Below, piece by piece: positions 54,661-64,000 of a stretch of 64,000 nucleotides of DNA. The stretch's first letter is position 1; each line of letters begins with the position of its first letter. Below the pieces are notes generated by a model. The model saw only the letters and a program-made list of their open reading frames with translations, had not been told where the DNA came from and ran no database searches. Origin of the DNA: Agarophyton chilense (Eukaryota > Rhodophyta > Florideophyceae > Gracilariales > Gracilariaceae); the NCBI GenBank assembly GCA_030374765.1, contig JARGXX010000001.1:868001-932000 (forward strand), read 5' to 3'. Position numbers and translations under genes: made by a program.

Positions 54661-54925
54661 TGCCTCCGAAACTGTAACTTGCAGTGTCGACGTACAGGCA
54701 CGGACTTAGCAACTTGACGGCCGCTAGCGGCGCAGCGTGCCCTAGCAGCGGCCGCCGCACGCACATATTTCCATTTGAACTGCCTCCAATACTATTACTT
54801 GCAGTGTAGACTTAAAGTGACGGGCTATGCAACTTGACGGCCGCTAGCGACGTACAGGCAAGTACTTTGCAACTTGACGGCCGCTAGCGGCTCTGCGCGC
54901 CTTAGCAGCGGCCGCGGCACGCACA
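54661..54925. repeat. Imperfect tandem repeat with GC-rich palindromes
   Basis: Two units begin TGCCTCC (54661 and 54781). Each contains gcaacttgacggccgctagcg and agcggccgc...gcacgcaca motifs; the second unit has an internal partial duplication, giving three copies of the aacttgacggccgctagcg core. The flanking sequence 54485-55116 has no gene. A 10-bp perfect hairpin (cacgatatat...atatatcgtg) lies at 54546-54570. Confidence 0.7.
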
Positions 54926-55116
54926 GTGGCGCCGGATATCTCTTTGTAGCACGAGAATGCATTGGTTTCAAGCTATCTTGGTGATTTGGCTTTTTATGGC
55001 TCCGTGCGTCTCTAATCCGGAATGGGAAAAAGTTTGAAGATCAAAACAGGTTTACACGCAAACAAATAGAAAAGCATAACATTTTTTTGGCTGAGTGTTT
55101 GAGCACTGATGCATAT

Positions 55117-57096
55117 CTACGTAGTGGGGTGAGGATTGCAAAACTCTATAGCCTCAGGAAGCACTGGATTGAATAGTGGAACTGGCATCGGATGTATCGT
55201 CTGTGGATTGTCAGGCGTAAGGCTAGAGTCGTGCAGTAACAACACATGCTCGTTCCTTCGCACTCGTGACAGCACCACATACAGCTGACCTGCACAGAAG
55301 AAATTTGATCGCACATCAACAACTAAACCGTTCAGAGTTTTGCCCTGTCCTTTGTGAACTGTTGCTGCAAATGCAAGTCAAATGGGGAACTGTCTTCGAA
55401 TCATAGGAATTTCTGCAAAGGGAAACTCAAAAACAATGTGATGCAGCACTTGTGAGTCGATTACTTGACCGTTTTCGTTGAACCTTGCCACATGCATCGT
55501 AAACTGATCCACACGAACTACGACAAACATTTTTCGATTTACTAACACTGGATGAAGAACGTTTCGAATAACCATCACAGGAACACCAATTTTGAGGCAC
55601 AGGTTGTGTGGAGGGATACCAGTAGGAGGATATTCATAGGCAAACTCAGGCACAATAGTGTCCGAAATATCCGACTCGGCAGTCTGCACTCGAAGTGGCT
55701 GTACTGTAGTTGCGGATTGCAAAGTGATTTGCTCACCCGGAAAAAGATTCAGGGCAGCAGTATTGTGTTCATCCACCAAATGATTTGTGGATGCAATTAT
55801 CATTTTGCTGAGATCTACATCTTCTTTGCGCCGCGTCGTGACCCACTTCCACACAAACGTATATGCGGTTTGCATCACTCCATTAGACTGCAGTGGAGGT
55901 GGTATAGTACTCGAGATGGTGTTGCGCGCAACGGGACGCAAAAAAGCCGCAAACCCCGGATCATCTTCTTGGCGAACTTGTTCTGTGAGATAAAGAACTT
56001 GCACAGAAGAATCTGTCCAGAGATTGCTTTTCCATGGCAGCTCGTTCAAAAGGTTTGTATACACTCTTCGAACGTTCCCACCCGCCTCAGGCTTCATGTA
56101 CGACTGAGGCACAACAGGAAGCAACTGTGAGTAGTCGCCGGCGAACACTATAGACAGTCCACCGAAACATGGCGGTTGCGTTTGTGTTTGAGAACTTCGC
56201 AAGTCTTTGAGTAGCACGTCCATGAGCTCAAACAACCTTCTGGAGATCATCAAAACCTCGTCAAGTACGAGTAGCTGTAGATTGCGCAAAAGCTCCGCTC
56301 GTTGAGACCGAGGACCGTACTTGGACAACAGTGAAAGTTGTGTAGTAGTACTGTCTTTATCTCCCACACCCAAGCCAAGCAGACTGTGCAATGTGCGACC
56401 TCCCTCGTAAAGGGATGCAGCGATTCCCGTTGTAGCTGTCAATTCAACTAGCATTCTTTTTGATTCACATATATCCCGCAACAAATTCAACATATACGTC
56501 TTTCCAGTGCCTGCAGATCCTTGTATAAAGAAAACGTTTCCAGGAGTGGTTAGACGATCTTGATCGGATTGCTGTCGGAGTTCTAAAGCATTCACAATCG
56601 TATCCAGGACGTGTTTTTGTGTTGGTTTCAATGTATTATACCTGGATTGCAGTGTGCTTGCATTTCGCACCACTCTTAATTGGCGAGTGACTACTGCACG
56701 ATCAGTCTCAGTTTGTTCCTCATTTTGCTGGATATATTGAACAAAGAAGCTATGCTCACGGAGCAAACGACCTCCATGGTGGTCAGATATGCTAATAATT
56801 CGTCGATACATTTCCAGCTTTCGCTGTTGTTCATCCCCGGCGTGAATATCGCTGCACAGTGCCTCCAAGTGACCAACAACCATTTTCTCTGCATCTGCGT
56901 TTTGCTGATACAGCGTAACTACCAACCGCCGCAGTTCAGATGAAGTGCTGTATATTTGAACTGCCTCTTCAAACGCAGTGGCAAACTCGGCTCCGTCACT
57001 GAGCAGCCCGCTTGCGATCGCTGCTTCCCGAAATGTGGAAAGCTGCTGTCCGTCAATGGTCCTCGCATCTTCGTAAGAACTTGAGGCGCGATTCAT
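55117..57096 (-). pseudogene. PIF1-like helicase domain of the Helitron
   Basis: Walker A is GSAGTGKT (about residue 193 from 57096), Walker B LLVLDEVLMIS, motif III GDYSQLLPVV, motif IV LTEQVRQ. A TGA at 55378-55380 follows RRQFPI; the same frame then continues LAFAATVHKGQGKTL (motif V region, 55330-55377) and GQLYVVLSRVR (motif VI, 55260-55290). A single CGA-to-TGA change would explain the stop. Upstream, the same frame continues through a TAG (57169) into the Rep domain, so the helicase was not a separate protein. Confidence 0.88.
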
Positions 57097-57168
57097 AAGT
57101 AATAAACGCAGTGAAAAAAGCTCTATTTCGGCAGGAACGACGGCTCGAATTCTGGCGACGCACTGATT

Positions 57169-60100
57169 CTATTCTGACCTCTCCATGACATACATCGACG
57201 GATCACAATCGTCTCTCGGCACTTGAGTTCTGTCTCCATCAAACTGATTGAGTACACTAGTTGGGAGGGTTCGATACAGGCGCACCTTTTCATAGTAGGA
57301 GAGGTAACCAAGACTGGCATATGTCTCAGGTCTCTGAAAATACCGTTCCAGTGTTGATGGCTGTGAAGCCGTGTGAATGTCACTAGGGCTGCGAAGAACA
57401 AAAGTTCTCTCTCCCTCCAAATGTATTGCAAGTCGCTCCACAGTGGGCAGAATGGAGACGTGACGAAACTCAAAGATTCGCCAAGCAGCATTCACGGCAC
57501 CCACCACACGGGCTCGCATGTAGGCACGGATTTCATTCTGCACCACAGCTGGTTGTTGGGTATCTGTACCCGATTCATTCTGGTTGCTAACATTCAGAGC
57601 AACTTCTTGTGCTTTGGGCTGCTTAAAAGCATACTTCATGAGGTACGCTACCGCTCCTCCACCCTGCGTGCGCTCTACATTGATGTGTGAGCGGTCCTTC
57701 TTAGTGAGTGTAGGATTGTATGGCACGATTTTGAGATCTTCTTTATTTCTTCTTCGGTAAACAACACGGTTTGTTCCTTCTTCGATGTATGTTTCTTGGA
57801 CAATCATTGTGCTATCGTACCCAAATCGGCAACGACCTGCACGATTACGACAATATGAAGAGTGGCGGTGGCCGTGCATAGATAAAATAAAACGAGGGCG
57901 CACAGTTCGTCATCTTCCCCTGGACTTGGTACTTCGGCTCGAATCAGACTGTCAATGGCATCTACGTCTTCTATTACACCTCCTTCTAACCATAGCAGGA
58001 TGTGATGGTGCGGTGCGTTTCGTTCTTGAAACTCCCGCTTTGCTGCAAGTCCCAAGCACTTGGACCCAAATAACTGTTCTTAATTCTTTTCGAGGTCTTT
58101 CACAATACCGTTGATGTACTGGTTGTAAACTCTGGCAATCAAGTCTGGGCGGTCAAACGGGCGTGGACGATTAGCTGGTGCTGTGAAAGCACTCCGATGA
58201 GTCGTATCCATGCCTAAACGCTTCACATCCGCTCGCCATACGTTCATTGTGACGGTGATGAATAGCGAAGGGGGTCCTTTTCTTGCCACAATCGCTTGCA
58301 CATCCTGTCGTTTACTTTTCCAGTACTTAGAAGAGTTCACTGAGTCATCAGGAAGCAAAATGCGTCCCATAAGCCTGAATTGCGCGTCAGTCATTCCGCC
58401 AATCGATTGATTTTGCTCTTGAACGATTTCCGTCTCTTGAACTATGCGTGCTTGCTGCTGCCGTTCTAGGTATTGAAGTCGCATGTCTTCAATGTTCGTT
58501 TGTGTGCGAAGCAACCACATTTGCATTAATGGACCACTATTAAGCAAAAAGTTATCTGAATACAGTCGACGCTTTGCATTTTGTGCCCAAGTAAGCTTCT
58601 GAAGATTCCAATGATCGAAACCGAGCCCTAAGCTTTCTTGCGTACCATTTCGTGCTTGCAGATACAAACGCAGGTCAAACGGTTTATGCTCGTCGCCATA
58701 CGGGTACAGAAGGGGAAATGTACCTCTCTCTGCTAGCATAGAAGACGGTTTCAGCAATTTATACCGCACTCGGGGGTTGCTGTTTGAGTTTACTGCAGCC
58801 CCTGCTTGCTCCGTGTCGCCTGTGATAGCTGCGTGTTCTTCCGTAACTTTGCCCTCAGTCAACTGAGGCACCCGGGCCTCGACATGGTACAGACCGCCTG
58901 GATCGACTACGAAGGTTCTCATCATGGATGGTCCAGCTCCAGGAGCATCTTCGGACGTTGGACCTGCACCTACGTTGTCACCAGACACTGTTGCAGTTCT
59001 GGTGCCCTCATATCCGCGCACTATCACTCCCTCGTTCGCAGCTTGCGAGCTTACGTCAACCGTATTTTCTTCTTGTGCCTGCATTTGCTCCGTTGTCAGC
59101 ATCGCTCGATACCGCTCTCGCACCACATCAGGTTTGGGCTGAATCACCTCGTAAAGTCTCGGAACCATGTGTTTCACGTTGATGTCTTGGATAAACGCTC
59201 GCAGGTTTGCTCGTGTATAGTGAGCAGGATCCAGAGAAGGAGGCCCTGCGCCCCAAAGAGAACTATACCGCGTGCTGCTCTGTCTGTGTGCTGGGAGAGC
59301 GAGTGCTGCAGTTCCTTCTAGTCTGAGAAACGAAGGGCCACATCCTGTGACATAATACATGTCCATAAACGCTTGAGTGGCGGCAAAAACAGTATTCAAG
59401 TTTAAGGAGTTCGAGTGGAATGCTCTTGAACGGTATATGCTTCGTATATCTTCATTAGTATGGCGTCTACGAAATGTGACCCCCCATCTTGAATTTCGTT
59501 TCATGCCACAACAGACTCCATGTACCTCTTTTCCTAAAAGCACACACCCACACCACTTGCAACTATGAATTCGTAACGTCCAGTATTCGTACGGACACGA
59601 ACCATAGGTGTGTGAAAACTCACCGCATCTTCTGCATCTGCGGGTTCCTACCGTGGACAACGTCTCAAACTCAGGAATGTTTGCACGAGTGGCTGGATCA
59701 ATCCGTGCTTGAACAGCATCGGAATACCATGCGTATTAAACGCGATACAATCCACGACCTGGACGTCCGGCAAACAGCATGACGGTCGAATCAAGCTCTT
59801 GGAGCGATTGTTGTTCTCCTGAGTGAATAGCAAAAGTAGGAACCTGCTGAAGCTCTGACCCAGCGGATGGTGCGGGAGCTGGAGTGATTTCATCTTCTTC
59901 AACTTCCATCGGAGCAGGCATCTCTTCTTCGACATTAGCCCGAGGATGGTTTTCAGTGGTTCTCGTGGTACTTGGAAGTGATCCACCGATGATTGGAGCT
60001 GTAATGATTTCATCTTCCTTCAAATCCGCGACGACGACTGGATCTTGCACATTCTGACCAGTTTCGTTTACTTGTACTTCATCTGGAGCATCTTCGACAG

Positions 60101-60227
60101 TAACCGTTACTCTTTCGGGTCCTTCCACTCCTGCGATTGTCGCGCCTCTGTTTTCTCCAGAACCTCTTCTTCTTCGTCTCCATATCACGCCTCCATAGTT
60201 TTGTCTCTCTTCTTCTTCTTTATTCAT
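57169..60227 (-). pseudogene. Helitron Rep region: zinc finger, N domain, HUH/Y2 nuclease
   Basis: From the ATG at 60227: a basic/acidic N-terminal part (QNYGGVIWRRRRRGSG). A TAA at 59736 is followed in frame by YAWYSDAVQAR. Next come Cys-rich motifs (CRRC, CKWCGC, CCGMK), then the Helitron-like N domain (LLPDDSVNSSKYW, then FITVTMNVW, then RPDLIARVYNQY). TAA at 58080 is followed in frame by the HUH motif ERNAPHHHILLWLEGG (58000-58050). A frameshift near 57890-57903 leads to HGHRHSSYC, CRFGYD, VPYNPTL, SHINVER and the Y2 site AYLMKYAFK. The HUH histidines and tyrosines cut and join single-stranded DNA in rolling-circle transposition. All catalytic motifs survive, but the frame does not. Confidence 0.85.
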
Positions 60228-60571
60228 TTTATTTTGAGCTTGTGCTAGCTCTTCGAATCTACGACAAAGATTATGTAATATAAAAAACAAACACAACTAA
60301 ACCGTGTGAAGAAAAATGTTTGATCTTTGGTTGCAGTTTGTTGGTTTGCACCCACCGGGGCTGGTTGCATGCAGCTGTCTTAATTAAAAAAAAAGCTGCA
60401 AGATTTATATTACCCAATGCAACTCATGCGCAGTACAGGGACTCTCGACACACTTCTGTTGAAAAGTGACGGACGAAGTGTGCCCAGCCGGTTTTCAAGC
60501 CGTATGCCGTTTAACCGGCGTCCGGTTGTTGGGATGGGTTTGCTATTACTCACGGCAATACTCCCTGACAC
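60228..60571. other. No gene seen
   Basis: Probably the 5' flank of the Helitron gene. It is AT-rich at 60378-60410 with a run of A. No terminal TC motif could be fixed. Confidence 0.4.
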
Positions 60572-61021
60572 GCAGTGGAGCAAGCGCTTTCCAGCCCCCA
60601 GAGGTACGACACGGTGGCCGCCCCAGACCCTGCACAGCAAGGTCTGCTGGTATAAGGTCTGAGAAACCCTCAAGACTTCCTGAATCGCCGTCAAACGATC
60701 AGTGTACCACGCAGCACCTGACTTTTCCCAGATCCGTGCTACGAAATGGGTTACTACGATGGCGGCCTGCACACGAGCTCGGCCTTGCCTAGGTCAGGCA
60801 GTGGAGCAAGCGCTTTCCAGCCCCCAGAGGTACGACATAGCGGCCGCCGCAGACCCTGCACAGCAAGGTCTGCTGGTATAAGGTCTGGGAAACCCTCAAG
60901 ACTTCCTGAATCGCCGTCAAACGATCAGTGTACCACGCAGCACATGCCTTTTCCAGATCCGTGGTACTCAGTGGGTTACTACGATGGCGGCCTGCACACG
61001 AGCTCGGCCTTGCCTAGGTCC
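60572..61021. repeat. 226-bp direct tandem repeat, two copies
   Basis: Copies run 60572-60797 and 60798-61021, starting GCAGTGGAGCAAGCG and ending GGCCTTGCCTAGGT. There are few differences between copies. Open frames read across it on both strands but are repeat artefacts. Confidence 0.88.
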
Positions 61022-61183
61022 CAGGGCAGTCACAGCCCTCAGTCTCTTGTCATAGAGTGCTGTGGCCCATGCCTGAAATTTGGAGGTTTTTTTGTGGTAA
61101 GGGTCAAGAGCCGAGTTGTCTGACCCGGTTCAACATCATCAGTGCACCATATATGCTGTTTTGGAGCCCGAGGGTCGGAGGTG

Positions 61184-61600
61184 TAACGTATTCTGATTGG
61201 TCGGCACTTGGGCGGCGCACGGCACTGTAGCAAAGTGCACTCGATAATTATTGGGTGGGAGTGCATTTGCGAGCCACGGGTCAGACGTGTAGGGAGATTT
61301 GGCGCGAAGGGGCCCCCCCTGATAACGTATTCTGATTGGTCGGCACTTGGGCGGCGCACGGCACTGTAGCAAAGTGCACTCGATAATTATTGGGTGGGAG
61401 TGCATTTGCGAGCCACGGGTCAGACGTGTAGGGAGATTTGGCGCGAAGGGGCCCCCCCTGATAACGTATTCTGATTGGTCGGCACTTGGGCGGCGCACGG
61501 CACTGTAGCAAAGTGCACTCGATATTTATTGGGTGGGAGTGCATTTGCGTGCCACGGGTCAGACGTGTAGGTAGATTTGGCGCGAAGGGGCCCCCCCTCA
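61184..61600. repeat. 139-bp tandem repeat, three copies
   Basis: Copies begin at 61184, 61323 and 61462 with TAACGTATTCTGATTGG and end with GGGGCCCCCCCT. The period is 139 bp, and the first unit begins just after TCGGAGGTG. The copies are almost identical, suggesting recent expansion. It sits between the Helitron and the second transposase copy. Confidence 0.92.
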
Positions 61601-61777
61601 TACTGATGACAATCATTACTAGGGAGATCACCATATTTTATCACTAACATCTGCAATATCCTAAGTCTTCACCAACATCACTTTTTATCCACCCTCAAAA
61701 GCCTGAGCTCAATTTCTAACACGACGCCTTCTGGAAGACAATGAGCCTAAGTGTGCATCCTCGGATGCTTTGAAGCG

Positions 61778-64000
61778 TTAGATACGAGCTCTGGACGGCT
61801 TCTTCTTCACTAACCGGGGTTCTGTTTGCCACTCTTCCCAGCACGAATCACATAAAGCTTGGAGACAGGTTTGACACCATTTGTTCTGTCTAGAACCGGT
61901 ATGAAGCGACTTCTTGCGGTACATAAAGGTAAAACTGCAAAGTGTGCAATAGGTTGCCTGGGCAGAAATGCGTTCGTGACCCCCTGCATCACCCAACCGG
62001 CGCGCCCGATTATTCATCTTGTTGTATTCGAGGACTGCATTACGCGGAAACCATGGCACAATTATGTTCTCCCTCTCCCCGAGATGATTCTGGAGATTGT
62101 CTAAAACTGGGGTGCCTATTCGCTTTGCAATCCAATCTTCTGCAAGCCTACAGACAAAATGATCGGCGGTTTGACAGCTTGAAATAAGCTTTCGAAGTTG
62201 ACGGTATCCTGTACGATGGTCAGGTAGAGCGTCAACATCTGCTCTAAATCGTCCCAACTCTTCGGCAAGGGCCATTGAGGGCACAAGTCCGGCATTGGAC
62301 ACCTGCGTTGACAGTAGTCTTCCAATTATTGTGACGATTGGACTTTCGCTAACATTGGCCCTTGCGAAAGATTTCATGCGACTCGAGTATTCATCAACCC
62401 CGCCTTTCAGAGCGTTCCAATTAATTATAATACGAGGTAGAATCATACGAGCGGGGGGAAGGGGAATGTTCTGTGTTTTCACTTTCACTGTTAGAGCCTG
62501 ACTTAGAAAATAATATGATGAAAATCTTTATAGGTCAGACGCTTATGAGTTGTTCAGTATCGCGTCATACTCCTCCGGAATCTCCATGGGAGGTCTTCCA
62601 ATCCAATCAAAAGTAGTCTTTTCAATACTCTCCAAGCAGTACTCATAAGCTTCTAAGACTTTTTCTGAGAAGGAAATAAACACCACATATATAATTTCAC
62701 CGATGGATATTGAGCCTCCCTTCCCGACAATATAGATAACAGTTTTGGTTCTTGTCACAATGGCGTGGTGCAAGCATTACAATCCATATGTTGTGTTCGG
62801 AACGGTTTGCCGGAAGAGAAAATCGTTATGCTCGTTTTCTCCAATGTTGTCTAATATGAGAGCTTTCGATGTCCTTGCCCGTATAAATTTTGCCTCCTCG
62901 ATAGTCTTGGTGGAGGTCATTGTCTTCACCTCAACAGCAGCCACGTTGCAATTGCCAAGCTCATCTGTGAATTCACAGATTCCATCCGGGCTGTCCCCCA
63001 TCAACCGGTTATTCTGACTACAAACTAGCCCCACAGTTTTTATGCAATCAATTCTTCTTGAGGCGTTGCACATGACAAGGTTTCTTCTCACTTCCAACTC
63101 ATCCACTTCATTACGTACATTGGGAGATCTCCCACTTGATATCGATATCAAGTCTAGAATGTCGTCTTTGAAGGGGATTGAAGCCTTCTGAAACACAAGT
63201 TCTGGGTTGTCTAGAAATTTAGGCAAAGCTTGCAGTACTTCAGGCTCATTTCTATTACCTTCTCGCATGCCAACGGTCGAAACCAATGGTTTCATTACCC
63301 AGGCTTCAATACAGGCCTTCCTGAGCTGCTGGAAAAGTTTTTTGCGCCTCTCCTGGCTGCGTTCCAAGTCTGTAAGCTGCACTCCATCCAAATTTATGGT
63401 CCCATCCCTCACCTCCCCTTGCAGGACAGCGATCATATCTATGAGTTCGTTCTTACGAAATGAAGCACTTTGGCGCCTTCCTGCTTTCTCAAGGATGTCA
63501 TTGAGTTCCGTCTTCCGATATGATTGCAATGCTGGCACCTCTAGAGACAGTAACTGATGCGACAATCCCACCTCATTTACGTTTAACTTGTTCTGTTCTT
63601 TGCGCATGGCCAAGCAAGACACATGCATATTCCAATTTTCATTGAGGCCTTCTCGCAGTTCTGCAATTTCTATTCCAACCTGCACGTCACCATTCATAAG
63701 TTCATATAATAATTCTGAAAACACGTCCATGCTTTCATCGAACGACTTTGCAATCACTCTGACAAATCGGATGGACGTGCGTGACGTAAACCGGAAGGCA
63801 CGTAGTAGAAACCAGACTGGATCCTCGGACTGAAACCCTGTGAGATGATGCCGAGAACTGACATGCTCATCGAGATGGCTTCAAGATTGGGATATTGAGT
63901 CGGCCGTTACAGATCGTAACTCACTTCTACCAACTTCTCAACTGAAGAAGTTTTGTATTTCCTTCAGTTTTTCCAAATCTCTCAAGCCTCTGAAGTTATC
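61778..64000 (-). pseudogene. Second copy of the DDD transposase-nuclease gene, decayed, partial
   Basis: It is homologous to 34605-38594 over its whole visible length and enters from beyond the window end. It shows SEDPVWFLLRAF, a SAP-like stretch (KTELNDILEKAG, then FRKNELIDMI), the nuclease (GMREGNRNEPEVL, then GDSPDGI, then VEVK), the third catalytic Asp in LKGGVDEYSS, and a complete Cys-rich C-terminus (CTLCS, CQTC, CDSCW). In-frame TAA codons lie at 62777, 62543 and 62528, and the part upstream of about 63846 is frameshifted and stopped. The protein is clearly diverged from the first copy, so this is a separate lineage and not a recent duplicate. No inverted repeat like that of the first copy is seen downstream. 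Confidence 0.75.

Larger units (their letters stand above)
55117..60227 (-). mobile_element. Helitron, decayed
   Basis: One minus-strand coding region of about 1700 codons covers zinc finger, Helitron-like N domain, HUH/Y2 replication initiator and PIF1-family helicase, the hallmark of Helitron RepHel. It is interrupted by four in-frame stops (59736 TAA, 58080 TAA, 57169 TAG, 55378 TGA) and one frameshift near 57890-57903. The termini (5' TC, 3' hairpin plus CTRR) were not located with confidence. Confidence 0.88.

Noticed and set aside
61184-61600. CRISPR array
   Set aside because: The units are contiguous 139-bp tandem repeats without spacers, and the genome is eukaryotic.
61039-61656. Repetitive protein encoded by the 139-bp tandem repeats
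   Set aside because: The period is not a multiple of three, so the frames shift between units. The open frames are by-products of the repeat.

Overview
This is a repeat-dominated stretch of a eukaryotic nuclear genome. Mobile elements or their wreckage cover about four fifths of it. There is no sign of bacterial organisation. Eukaryotic marks are Copia LTR retrotransposons primed by initiator tRNA-Met, a Helitron, a PiggyBac-like DNA transposon, and short GT-AG introns with CTAAC-like branch points. The species cannot be fixed from sequence alone. A compact-intron, Copia-rich genome of roughly 50% GC would fit a florideophyte red alga or a stramenopile, and I hold this only weakly.

Layout: 1-2424 holds no recognisable gene. 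2425-3094 is a solo family-A LTR, followed by a scrap of another Copia polyprotein (3095-3253). 3254-13704 is a broken family-B Copia element whose coding region is split at 5999/12555 by a complete minus-strand family-A element (A1, 6000-12554, 5-bp duplication CACAT, intact 1433-codon Gag-Pol). 13705-15408 is a rearranged junction: inverted A-LTR piece, solo family-C LTR, forward A-LTR piece. It leads into a decayed plus-strand A element (A2, to 21285). 21465-22427 is a recognisable host-type pseudogene (carnosine N-methyltransferase, N2227 family). 22428-27565 holds a few anonymous coding-like stretches, one of them a candidate two-exon gene. 27566-32769 is a family-C Copia element (C1) that lost its gag start codon and all of RT/RNase H. 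32936-38796 is a 5.9-kb DNA transposon with about 180-bp inverted repeats, a TTAG duplication and a very large transposase. 39225-54479 is a 15.3-kb array of four A LTRs alternating with one truncated and two complete A interiors. 55117-60227 is a decayed Helitron. 60572-61600 has two tandem repeats. 61778-64000 is a second, decayed copy of the large DNA-transposon gene, running off the window.

Relations between parts: families A, B and C all place a primer-binding site matching the anticodon arm of initiator tRNA-Met directly after the 5' LTR, the half-tRNA priming mode known for Drosophila copia. Families A and C also share a U3 block and a roughly 215-nt leader segment. That segment looks like a structured RNA, because hairpins at equivalent positions keep their pairing while changing sequence.

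Most unusual items: (1) a PiggyBac-like DDD transposase carrying an embedded YqaJ/lambda-exonuclease-like PD-(D/E)XK nuclease, in two divergent copies; (2) the shared leader RNA; (3) a zinc-finger ORF in the family-B leader whose AUG would be created by splicing; (4) the LTR array, whose shared variants point to nested insertion followed by unequal exchange.
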